15,833 bases of DNA from an uncultured bacterium (lineage in GTDB: Bacteria > Actinomycetota > Coriobacteriia > Coriobacteriales > Coriobacteriaceae). The DNA lies in the NCBI GenBank assembly GCA_905216175.1, contig CAJMSV010000040.1, forward strand, positions 1-15,833. The letters run 5' to 3'. Shown in pieces: positions 1 to 7,105 of this stretch (position 1 is its first letter; every line of letters starts with the position of its first letter). Both the position numbers and the translations under genes were made by a program. Under the pieces are notes generated by a model that saw only the letters and a program-made list of their open reading frames with translations, had not been told where the DNA came from and ran no database searches.

Positions 1-47
1 GCGCCCTAGAACGGGAACTTGAAGCTGCGCTCGCGGTAGGGGTCGTT

Positions 48-1187
48 CTAGCGGAGGATGAGGAACGCCGGGAACATCGGGATGTAGGTGAGCAGCAGGA
101 AGACGACGGAGGTGCCGAAGAGCATCCAGAAGACACCGTTGGAGATGGCGTCGATGGGAACGAGCTGCAGGCAGAGAACCAGGGAGGCGACGACGGCGTT
201 GACCAGGTTGGCGCCGTTGGGCATGTCGTCCTCGGAGATCATCGAGGCGAAGACCTTGGGCATGTTGCCATGCTCGGCAGCATAGCGAGCAACGGAGTTG
301 ACGCCGAAGGACCAGGCAGCCATGTTGGCGAACAGCGTGATCAGGAAGGCGATACAGATGACCTTAAAGATCATGGAATCGCCCACAATAGTCTGGACAG
401 CGTAAATCATGCCGTAGTCGGGATCGATGGAATCAGCCGACACAGCAGCGCCGATGCCAAAGCCAGCGAACAGGTAGATCACGGCGATGGACAGGCCGCC
501 GACGATGATAGCCTTGGGGATATCGCGAGCGGGATCGGCCATATCGTCGGTCATGGTGCAGATGACCTCGAAGCCCATGAAGTTAAAGATGATGATCGAC
601 AGGTAGCCGAGCGCGTTGGTGTTGGTGAGCTCGGGCAAGAAGGTGACAGCGGACATATCGTTCGCAAAACCGTTCTCCATGGCGTACCAAATGCCCAAAG
701 CGCCGACGATAACGGCAACGGCGACCTTGATGATGGCGCCGCCGTTCAGGACCCACTCGGAGTCGGCAGCCTTGGAGCGACCCATAAGATAGACAATCCA
801 CACAAAGGCAAGGTCGATACCAATCTTGGCAATCAAATTGAACTCGACGCCAAAGACCATGCCCAAAATGTCCGGGAACATAGTGGCCAGCGAGGCAATC
901 CACAGCGGGTAGTTAACCCAGTAGTAGTACGAAATGCGGGCGCCCCACTTGTCGCCCAGGCCATCGCGTACCCAGTCGTAAATGCCACCCTCACCGTCAT
1001 AGGTAGTGCCGAGCTCGGCAACGACCATGCCATAAGGGAGCAGGAAGGTCAGAATCAGGAAGATCCACCAGAAGAACTGCTGGTTGCCAATGGCAGCAGC
1101 AGGTGCGGCGGCCTCGCAAACGAAGACGACGCAGATGATGGTCGAGATGACCGTCAAGAAGGAAAGCTTTTTCTTTCCGTCGCTCAT
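48..1187 (-). CDS. APC-family amino acid permease, truncated by an in-frame TAG
   Basis: Predicted inner-membrane amino acid transporter of the APC superfamily, 379 residues. The N-terminus is short and basic (MSDGKKK) and leads into TM1 with AAAIG where the family usually has its unwound Gly-rich substrate segment. The stretch LPYGMVVAELGTTY followed by EGGIYDWV is typical of the TM2/loop region of AdiC/GadC-like permeases. About ten hydrophobic helices can be counted, ending in FLILR. Family members are usually 450-500 residues with twelve helices, so the last two seem to be missing. The frame meets TAG (plus 48-50), continues with permease-like NDPYRERSFKFPF, then meets a second TAG (plus 6-8). 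It is therefore a decayed gene, a sequence error, or a gene read through amber codons. The ATG at 1187 is preceded by AAGGAG at 7 nt spacing. Substrate is not determinable. Confidence 0.8.
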   Translation of the reverse strand: MSDGKKKLSFLTVISTIICVVFVCEAAAPAAAIGNQQFFWWIFLILTFLLPYGMVVAELGTTYDGEGGIYDWVRDGLGDKWGARISYYYWVNYPLWIASLATMFPDILGMVFGVEFNLIAKIGIDLAFVWIVYLMGRSKAADSEWVLNGGAIIKVAVAVIVGALGIWYAMENGFANDMSAVTFLPELTNTNALGYLSIIIFNFMGFEVICTMTDDMADPARDIPKAIIVGGLSIAVIYLFAGFGIGAAVSADSIDPDYGMIYAVQTIVGDSMIFKVICIAFLITLFANMAAWSFGVNSVARYAAEHGNMPKVFASMISEDDMPNGANLVNAVVASLVLCLQLVPIDAISNGVFWMLFGTSVVFLLLTYIPMFPAFLILR

Positions 1188-1218
1188 GATGAGCTCCTTC
1201 GCTCAGTCTTGGACAAAT

Positions 1219-1256
1219 CGAGGCCCTTAAGATATTAAGGCAATTGCCGGGCCTCG
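1219..1256 (-). promoter_or_regulatory. Hairpin in the permease leader
   Basis: An 8-bp inverted repeat, CGAGGCCC (1219-1226) with GGGCCTCG (1249-1256), lies about 30 nt upstream of the permease ATG. Inside it are CCTTAA/TTAAGG arms (1225-1230 and 1235-1240), which compete with part of the outer stem, and a palindromic CAATTG. It would form in the 5' leader of the permease mRNA, or act as a DNA operator. No U-tract follows on the minus strand, so it does not look like a simple terminator. I recognise no known riboswitch class or T-box motif here. Confidence 0.35.
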
Positions 1257-1313
1257 GTGAGTGGGCGACAGGAGACGAGCATCCGCCGCCCGCAAACGCG
1301 CTTCTGCGATGAA

Positions 1314-1458
1314 GTTACGCGGTTTTACCAAACCGCGTAACGGCTCGACGCTGCAAGCGCCCCTAGGCGGCAATCTGACGTTCAATCGTCGGTCGCGTAC
1401 CGAAGTACGCTTCCCTCCTCTTTCACGTCACCTTGCTCGCTTAGGGGCGTTTTCGCTG
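1314..1458. repeat. Structured intergenic repeat, copy 1
   Basis: This is one of two inverted copies of the same element; the other begins at 15700. It contains a perfect 12-bp hairpin (1314-1325 with 1330-1341, loop TACC), then a rod. The base stem is 1355-1369 with 1438-1452, 15 bp including two G-U pairs when read on the plus strand. The rod continues through a TGACGT/ACGTCA stem to an apical hairpin GCGTAC/GTACGC (1395-1400 and 1405-1410). Outside a 21-nt apical segment (1392-1412) it differs from copy 2 at about 4 of 109 positions. It lies downstream of the ABC permease gene and upstream of the APC permease. No coding function is evident. It resembles a MITE- or REP-like palindromic element. 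Confidence 0.8.
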
Positions 1459-1496
1459 ACCTATGCTCAACCTACGATAATTCCAAGCTGAACGAG

Positions 1497-3707
1497 TTAC
1501 TCGCTGTAGCGGGTGGCGATGGCGGCTCGTACCATGCCGGCACTCATGAGGTAGGTCACCAGGAAGTAGCCACCGTATGCTGCCAGGAAGATTGCACAGG
1601 TGAGGCCCACGGTGCCGCCGATGCTCATATTTCCGAATATGCTCACCATCTCGATGATCACCTTAAGCGCCACAAAGGAGTGCGCCAAGCCCACTGCCAG
1701 CGGGAACAGGAAGAATACCGCTTGCTGCGCCATCACCGAATGGCGAATCTGGCGGTCGTCGCAGCCGATCTGTGCCAGCACACGATAGCTGCGGCTGCCG
1801 TCGGCCACGTTGGAGAGTTGCTGGATCGACAGAATCGCCGCGCATGCAACGACCAATACAAAGCCGATGTAGATGGCTAGGTAGCTAATAAGACCGTTCA
1901 TTTGCGCTGCTTGCGTGTACATCTCGGAGCGTGTGATAAAGATTCCCCACGACCCCGGCTCCTTGCCGTCAACGAGCAGATTGTCGAGCAGAGTGTGTTT
2001 AATGCTCTCGTCTGCCTCGGTCGTATCCATCCCCTGTTTGTAGTTAACGAGCAGGCTACTGGAATACGGCTGCAGATTAAGCTGGGACAACAGCTCGTCG
2101 GCAACGACGACGGTACCCGGATTGCTGCCCATCGCCGAGTTGGCGATGGCCGCCGTATCTTCGTCCGACTTATCGGTTGCGGGCTTGAGCGTATGCCCGC
2201 CCAAGGTAAGGGCATGGCCGCCAGCCATATACTTGGTGTACAGGTCGACCAGCTCGCCGCCCATATCACATGTGAGCAGATACTGGTCGTGACCGATGTG
2301 CACCGGCTCCTCGCCCATCATCTGACGCAGTTTGTTGTACTGGCTCGCCGGCGTCACAAACAGACCCATCGTATCGGCATTGCTACCCCCGAACGCCTTG
2401 GGAAGCTTTTCGCCCATGATCTTGCACATCTCACTTGGGGTCACCGAAGGATTCGAGCCGCCAAATGGGTAACTCAGATACGAATCGATCTGCACATGCT
2501 CACCGGCAACATCGGCGATATTGACCTTCTTGCCGGTCTCGTCGTTGTTGCCCGCCGACTTGCCCTTGCCGTGCCATGCAGGGTACAAATCGACCGTTGT
2601 ATCGGCCAGCACCATGCGATCGGCCTCAGACGGATTGACATACCCTTTGTACCCTTTGTAGTAGTCGAGCGTATCGGGCGTGTAATAGACATACGTCTGA
2701 GACACGTCTACAGGGTTATAGCGCTCCAGGTTTTCGTTCATCACGTTGGCAATCGACATACCGCACGTCACCGAGGTGATGGCCAAAAACAGGAGCATCG
2801 CGATGACGCCCATCGAAAAGCACACCGTGTTGACCTTGGCCGCAAGCTGGCGCACGGTAAACATGTTGGGGCCGCGCCAATACACGCCGCGCAGGCTCTG
2901 CAGCAGCTTGATGAGCATGCCCGAGAGTCCCCAGAACAGGGCAAAGGTGCCCACGGTAACCATAGCGGTCGTAATACCAAACTGGTTCATGGCCTCTTGC
3001 AGCTTGCTGTCCGTCGCGGTTAGCGGGAACCCATCACGTAGCAGACGGTAATAGGCCACGCCCACAAGCACCACGCCCACGGCAAAGATGGCAATCGCGA
3101 TCCAGGGGTTGCGTGTCTTGATGCTCTCGTTGCGACGCTCGGCACCCATAAGCTCGATGAGTTTGGTACGACGCACGGCGCGAAGGTTCAGCAGTAGCGT
3201 GAGCACAAACATTACGAGCATGCAGGCAAGGGTCAGATTGAACGCATGCACCGAGAAAAAGAAGTGGAAATTGGCGATCTGTGTCTTAAAAAGCGAGGCC
3301 GTAAAGAACGTCATGAGCTGGGAGAGTCCCACACCCAGCACAATGCCGGCGACAAAGGCCACGACCGACACTATCACGGTCTCGAGCGCCATGATCGTGG
3401 CGACGCGCCCACGCCCCATGCCGAGCACCTGGTACAGGCCAAACTCCTTCTTGCGGCGTTTCATGATGAAGTTATTGGCATACACCATCAAAAAGGCCAT
3501 GACACCGGCCAAAAAGTACGTCAGGTCGCCGAGCATGCTGCCCATAACCTGCGCCAAGCCCTTTTCATCGATTCCGGCGATGTCGACCTGCATCGAGATG
3601 GTGTTAAAGGCATAGAAGACCGTGACGCCTAGGGTGAGCGTCAAAAGGTAGACGAGGTAGTCGCGGCCGGCACGGCGGACGTTGCCCCAAGCGAGTTTAC
3701 AGAGCAT
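1497..3707 (-). CDS. BceB-type FtsX-like ABC transporter permease
   Basis: Membrane subunit of a peptide-resistance (BceAB-type) ABC transporter, 736 residues from the ATG at 3707. Residues 77-105 carry YANNFIMKRRKKEFGLYQVLGM, closely matching the region after TM2 of BceB. The C-terminal block with SRSYRVLAQIGCDDRQIR, then FPLAVGLAHSF, matches the BceB C-terminal FtsX domain. About ten hydrophobic helices are visible, with a large extracellular domain of roughly 250 residues between TM7 and TM8, the usual sensing or substrate region. A GTG at 3719 extends the frame by four codons, but it sits in the GGTGAGGG ribosome site that serves the ATG at 6 nt, so I chose the ATG. It overlaps the end of the ATPase gene by 11 nt, implying translational coupling. 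Slightly longer than B. subtilis BceB (about 650 residues). Confidence 0.9.
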   Translation of the reverse strand: MLCKLAWGNVRRAGRDYLVYLLTLTLGVTVFYAFNTISMQVDIAGIDEKGLAQVMGSMLGDLTYFLAGVMAFLMVYANNFIMKRRKKEFGLYQVLGMGRGRVATIMALETVIVSVVAFVAGIVLGVGLSQLMTFFTASLFKTQIANFHFFFSVHAFNLTLACMLVMFVLTLLLNLRAVRRTKLIELMGAERRNESIKTRNPWIAIAIFAVGVVLVGVAYYRLLRDGFPLTATDSKLQEAMNQFGITTAMVTVGTFALFWGLSGMLIKLLQSLRGVYWRGPNMFTVRQLAAKVNTVCFSMGVIAMLLFLAITSVTCGMSIANVMNENLERYNPVDVSQTYVYYTPDTLDYYKGYKGYVNPSEADRMVLADTTVDLYPAWHGKGKSAGNNDETGKKVNIADVAGEHVQIDSYLSYPFGGSNPSVTPSEMCKIMGEKLPKAFGGSNADTMGLFVTPASQYNKLRQMMGEEPVHIGHDQYLLTCDMGGELVDLYTKYMAGGHALTLGGHTLKPATDKSDEDTAAIANSAMGSNPGTVVVADELLSQLNLQPYSSSLLVNYKQGMDTTEADESIKHTLLDNLLVDGKEPGSWGIFITRSEMYTQAAQMNGLISYLAIYIGFVLVVACAAILSIQQLSNVADGSRSYRVLAQIGCDDRQIRHSVMAQQAVFFLFPLAVGLAHSFVALKVIIEMVSIFGNMSIGGTVGLTCAIFLAAYGGYFLVTYLMSAGMVRAAIATRYSE

Positions 3708-4482
3708 CGGAGCCCTCACCGCCCATCATGGCAACGACCTCCATAATGCGGTCGAAAAACTCTCGGCGGTCGGTGTCGCCGCGGCGCAGCTCGGTGAAGA
3801 TCTTGCCGTCGCGGATAAACAACACGCGGCTCGTGTAGCTGGCGGCAAAGCTGTCATGCGTGACCATGAGCACGGTGGCGCGCAGGCGGCGATTGAGGGC
3901 CTCCAGGCTCTCGAGCAGCAGGCGGGCGCTCTTGGAATCGAGGGCGCCGGTGGGCTCGTCAGCCATGATCATGGTGGGGTCGGTGACGAGCGCGCGAGCC
4001 GCGGCAACGCGCTGCTGCTGACCGCCGGACATCTGGTAGGGATACTTGTCGAGCACCTGACTGATAGACAGGCGCGCGGCCACATCCTGCACGCGGGTCG
4101 AGATCTCTGCCGAGTTTGTGCGGGCAATGGTGAGCGGCAGGGCGATGTTCTCGCGCGCCGTGAGCGTATCGAGCAGGTTGGAGTCCTGGAAGATAAAGCC
4201 GAGCTCCTCGCGGCGGAACTGCGAAAGCTTAGCCTGCTTCATGCGCGTTACGTCCTGCCCGTTGATGCGGATGGTGCCGCTCGTGGCGCCATCGATGGTC
4301 GACACGCAGTTGAGCAACGTCGACTTGCCCGAGCCCGAAGCGCCCATGATGCCAACAAATTCGCCGCGGTTGACGGTAAAGCTGACGTCGTTGAGCGCGC
4401 GGGTCACGTTGCCCAGCGCTCCATATACTTTTTCGAGATGCGCGACCTCCAGTACCGGGGTCGCCATGTGCGTGGTTTGCAT
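3697..4482 (-). CDS. BceA-type ABC transporter ATP-binding protein
   Basis: ATPase subunit partnering the overlapping FtsX-like permease, 261 residues. Motifs in order: Walker A GASGSGKST (47-55), Q-loop Q99, signature MSGGQ (151-155), Walker B IMADE with D175/E176, D-loop ALDS, and H-loop H209. The layout is that of the MacB/LolD/BceA group, which powers mechanotransmission or peptide handling at the membrane rather than nutrient import. The start at 4482 has AAAGGA about 8 nt upstream; an in-frame ATG five codons later is a weaker alternative. Together with the permease it probably gives resistance to, or senses, cell-envelope-active peptides. This is inferred from the BceB resemblance; no BceRS-like kinase/regulator pair is in the window. 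Confidence 0.93.
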   Translation of the reverse strand: MQTTHMATPVLEVAHLEKVYGALGNVTRALNDVSFTVNRGEFVGIMGASGSGKSTLLNCVSTIDGATSGTIRINGQDVTRMKQAKLSQFRREELGFIFQDSNLLDTLTARENIALPLTIARTNSAEISTRVQDVAARLSISQVLDKYPYQMSGGQQQRVAAARALVTDPTMIMADEPTGALDSKSARLLLESLEALNRRLRATVLMVTHDSFAASYTSRVLFIRDGKIFTELRRGDTDRREFFDRIMEVVAMMGGEGSDAL

Positions 4483-4492
4483 TCCGAGTCCT

Positions 4493-4583
4493 TTCTTGCG
4501 ATTAGTCTACGGCATCTATAGTCGCAAGAAGACGAGTCGGCTACCATCGATATGGCTTACGCTTGCCTTACCGTTGTGTAAGG
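4493..4583. promoter_or_regulatory. Divergent control region with two inverted repeats
   Basis: The 148-nt gap between the divergent ABC ATPase and Nudix-Vsr genes holds two operator-like inverted repeats. TTCTTGCGA (4493-4501) pairs with TCGCAAGAA (4522-4530), 9 bp with a 20-nt spacer. The spacer contains TATAGA on the minus strand, a possible -10 for the ABC operon. CCTTAC (4566-4571) pairs with GTAAGG (4578-4583) across 6 nt. The first repeat abuts the AAAGGA ribosome site of the ATPase gene, so an RNA hairpin near the start is the alternative reading. No convincing -35 box was found. Confidence 0.4.
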
Positions 4584-4630
4584 TACGGGTAGCTAGCCTG
4601 TCACGTGTTGATGTTGAGAGAGGACTCCTG

Positions 4631-5620
4631 TTGAAGACTATTCATGTTGCCGCTGGGATCATTCGCAAGGATGGATCTGACGAGCTGCTTGCCGTGCAGC
4701 GCGGCTACGGCGACATGCGGGGACTTTGGGAGTTCCCGGGCGGCAAGCTCATGCGCGGCGAGACACCCGAAGACGCCGTACGCCGCGAGCTTATGGAAGA
4801 GTTGCAGGTAAAAGTCACCAACCTGCGTGATTTCTATACCGTTGAGTACGACTACCCCGATTTCCATCTCTCCATGGAGTGCTACTACTGCTCACTCGCC
4901 GATGAATCCGATGAGCCCCAGAAGCACGACCGCCAGCTCGATATCCGCTGGATTCCGCGCACCTCGCTTGCCACGGTGGAATGGATGCCCGCCGACAAGG
5001 GACTCATTGATGCCCTGATTGAGTTGAAGGAAGACCGGCTTGAGGCCAACGGCGCTGCCAACGACGCCGAGGCCACCGCGACCGACGAGCCCGCCACCAA
5101 GCCCAAGCGCGCACCTAAGCGCCGTAGCAAAAAGCGCCCCAAACCAGGTCTGCTCGACGGCATCGATACCTCGGACCTTTCCGCCGACGAGCGCGAACTG
5201 GTCCGCCGTCGCGCCGCCATAAAAAAGTCCATGAAGGGCAACAAACGCGCGAACACCAAGCCCGAGCTGCTCGTACGACAGCGCCTGCGCGCCGCGGGCC
5301 TTACGGGCTATCGCTTGGAATGGAAGGTTCCCGGCAAACCCGACATCGCCTTCCCCGGACGCAAGATCGCCATCTTCGTCAACGGCTGCTTTTGGCACCG
5401 CTGCCCCAAGTGCAACCCTAGCCAGCCCAAGCGCAACGTTGAGTTTTGGGAGGCAAAGTTCCGTCGCAACGTCGAGCGCGACCGTGCCGCCGTGGCAGCA
5501 CTCACTCAAATGGGCTGGACGCCCATAACCATCTGGGAATGCGAACTCAAAAAGGACCGCATCGACGCCACGATGGAAAAGGTCATCGATCAGGTGCGTG
5601 CCGCGGCACCGCAGCGCTAG
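4631..5620 (+). CDS. Nudix hydrolase fused to a Vsr-type mismatch endonuclease
   Basis: A single uninterrupted 329-residue frame. Residues 1-135 are a MutT/NudG-like Nudix domain: LWEFPGGK, then the Nudix box from G38 to V60 with E44, R52, E53, E56 and E57. The usual Gly near the end of the box is Q59. Residues about 136-185 form an Ala/Asp-rich then Lys/Arg-rich linker (KPKRAPKRRSKKRPKP). Residues about 190-325 match very short patch repair endonuclease: M201 in KKSMKGNK, PGKPD with catalytic D238, NGCFWH with F254/W255 as intercalating residues and H256, and zinc-ligand candidates C253, C258, C261 and C304 (in WEC). The E. coli H64 position is N251. Nudix enzymes destroy damaged or modified dNTPs; Vsr nicks beside T:G mismatches from 5-methylcytosine deamination. 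The TTG start follows GAGAGGA; longer upstream frames lack support. No dcm-like methylase is nearby. Confidence 0.9.
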   Translation: MKTIHVAAGIIRKDGSDELLAVQRGYGDMRGLWEFPGGKLMRGETPEDAVRRELMEELQVKVTNLRDFYTVEYDYPDFHLSMECYYCSLADESDEPQKHDRQLDIRWIPRTSLATVEWMPADKGLIDALIELKEDRLEANGAANDAEATATDEPATKPKRAPKRRSKKRPKPGLLDGIDTSDLSADERELVRRRAAIKKSMKGNKRANTKPELLVRQRLRAAGLTGYRLEWKVPGKPDIAFPGRKIAIFVNGCFWHRCPKCNPSQPKRNVEFWEAKFRRNVERDRAAVAALTQMGWTPITIWECELKKDRIDATMEKVIDQVRAAAPQR

Positions 5621-5875
5621 GAACGAGCCGTCCACACGCCCCACACAGGCAAGCCACATCCGCGCCACAAACCTTAGAAAGCCCTTAAGCTCAAAACCTT
5701 TCAAGAGTGTTACTCAATAGCCTTGACCTGCGGTTTCATCGTAACACCAAACCAGGTTAAGCCTTTCTTTAGCGCTTTCTTATCTGCACTCGCGGCATAA
5801 TACTGCCAGTGCACGGGACCCAGCAGCACACCCCGAGCGCAATCTTTTGGCGGACATCGAGGAGGCCGCATAAGC
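5621..5875. other. Intergenic region, no gene seen
   Basis: These 255 nt separate the Nudix-Vsr stop from the candidate small ORF. I see no convincing coding frame. A CATAAT at 5796-5801 could be a -10 box for the downstream genes, but no matching -35 stands out at 16-18 nt. No strong hairpin with a T-tract follows the Nudix-Vsr gene, so no intrinsic terminator is called. Confidence 0.4.
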
Positions 5876-6085
5876 ATGCATTCTTCCAATGACGCAGCAC
5901 AGCAGCCATCCCTAAATCATGCAAACCTTTTCTCCTTCCCCCCGACACAGAGAAACGGCCTCCTCGACTCCCCCACCACAAAAACCAAGCGCTCAGCCGA
6001 TCAGAGCCTCAACTTACGAGCATCGTTCGAAAAGCTCCAAGCATCCCTAGACAAGGCGTTCCCCGAACAGGCAAGAGCAATCTAA
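5876..6085 (+). CDS. Possible small hypothetical protein (69 aa)
   Basis: Unrecognised small frame. Support: a strong GAGGAGG ribosome site at 5859-5865, 10 nt before the ATG, and a stop 25 nt before the AraC-type regulator on the same strand. The N-terminal half is polar and rich in Ser, Thr, Asn and Pro, with no signal peptide or membrane helix. The C-terminal 25 residues (SLNLRASFEKLQASLDKAF...) could form an amphipathic helix. Composition is unlike the strongly GC-biased genes nearby, so it may be a chance ORF. No function is proposed. Confidence 0.35.
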   Translation: MHSSNDAAQQPSLNHANLFSFPPTQRNGLLDSPTTKTKRSADQSLNLRASFEKLQASLDKAFPEQARAI

Positions 6086-6098
6086 GCCCATCGCGCTT

Positions 6099-6104
6099 TA
6101 TACT
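6099..6104 (+). promoter_or_regulatory. Possible -10 box for a leaderless transcript
   Basis: TATACT at 6099-6104 matches the TATAAT consensus at five of six positions and ends 6 nt before the AraC-type gene's ATG (6111). No Shine-Dalgarno sequence precedes that ATG. If this box is used, transcription would begin at or next to the start codon. No good -35 box is visible 16-18 nt upstream, which limits confidence. Confidence 0.35.
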
Positions 6105-6110
6105 GATGCC

Positions 6111-7049
6111 ATGCGAAACATGGATCACATAGAATTGCACCGCGGAGGACGCGAGGAAGCGTTTCCCGAGACCGCCGAAGACTGGCCCTATATTGCCGAA
6201 CGCGCAGAATTCGCTCGCTATCCGGGCAATTCCGTCCCCTGGCACTGGCATTCCGAAGTTGAGCTTTTCTACATGGAGCAGGGAGCGATTGACTATCGAA
6301 CGCGCGCGGCTCATGAGCACGTACGCTTTGAGGAAGGGTCCGCCGGCTTTATCAACGGCGGCGTTTTGCACAGCACGCTGCAATCGCCCAATTCGGCGCC
6401 AGCCATTCAAATGCTGCATATCTTTCAGCCGTCGATGCTCGGCGATCCCGCGGGACGCCTTCAAAAACGCTATATCAATCCTTTGCTGCAATGTCGAGGC
6501 GTCGATGTGCTCAAATGGTCGCCCACCAACCCCGACGATATGCCCTTTATCGATTTGCTAAAGAGTTCCTTTAACCACGACCTTCAACGGCCGCAGAACG
6601 AAATGGCGCTTCGGAATAGCTTGTCAGAGCTCTGGATTCAGATTTACGCCAAGGCCGAACCGCTCTTTGCCTCCGACAACGCCTCTTGGATGACCAACCG
6701 CGACGTACAGTTCAAGGCAATCCTGGACTATATCCGCGCAAACTATGCAGCCGCTATAGATGTGCCCCAGATGGCATCTGCAGCCGGCGTAAGCGAAAGA
6801 GAGTGTTACCGCATTATCGAAGCTTGCGCAGGAACGACCCCGGCGGCATATCTGCGCGCATACCGCGTAAACCGTGCTTGCGAACTTTTGGCACACACCA
6901 CGCGAACGGTCCAGACAGTCGCGCGCCAATGCGGCTTTGCGACAGCAAGCCATCTTGGCCAGGTATTTAAAGAACAAATGGGGTGCACTCCTTCGAGCTA
7001 TCGAGCAGCGAGGCAGAATCTCGATAGCACCAGGCAGAAATCCCGCTAG
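6111..7049 (+). CDS. AraC-family transcriptional regulator
   Basis: Transcription factor of 312 residues with an N-terminal cupin sensor and a C-terminal AraC DNA-binding domain. The cupin signature HWHSEVEL is at 45-52, followed by a GFINGGVLHS strand near 79-88, the usual small-ligand pocket of cupin-AraC proteins. The DNA-binding domain covers about 200-300: first helix-turn-helix around DVPQMASAAGVSERECYRII (217-236), second around TVQTVARQCGFATASHLGQVF (266-286), ending in the conserved GCTPSSYR (291-298). An ATG three codons in is an alternative start. The HAD phosphatase begins 56 nt downstream in the same direction. The ligand and target genes cannot be told from sequence; control of carbohydrate or stress genes is common in the family. 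Confidence 0.9.
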   Translation: MRNMDHIELHRGGREEAFPETAEDWPYIAERAEFARYPGNSVPWHWHSEVELFYMEQGAIDYRTRAAHEHVRFEEGSAGFINGGVLHSTLQSPNSAPAIQMLHIFQPSMLGDPAGRLQKRYINPLLQCRGVDVLKWSPTNPDDMPFIDLLKSSFNHDLQRPQNEMALRNSLSELWIQIYAKAEPLFASDNASWMTNRDVQFKAILDYIRANYAAAIDVPQMASAAGVSERECYRIIEACAGTTPAAYLRAYRVNRACELLAHTTRTVQTVARQCGFATASHLGQVFKEQMGCTPSSYRAARQNLDSTRQKSR

Positions 7050-7105
7050 CCTTTCTTCTGTCACCGCATCAAACTTGCAGGCAAACAACAGAGAGGAGCA
7101 ACCAT

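Noticed and set aside
270..1238. Long plus-strand frame of 322 codons opposite the permease
   Set aside because: It is antisense to the permease gene, its product is rich in His, Asp and Gly as expected from an antisense GC-rich frame, and it has no recognisable domain or ribosome site.
1261..1491. Plus-strand 76-codon ORF across repeat copy 1
   Set aside because: It reads through the palindromic stems of a non-coding repeat, and the divergence between repeat copies preserves base pairing rather than a reading frame.
4118..4630. N-terminal extension of the Nudix-Vsr frame upstream of TTG 4631
   Set aside because: The extension runs antisense through the ABC ATPase gene. The TTG at 4631 has a ribosome site and begins exactly where Nudix similarity begins.
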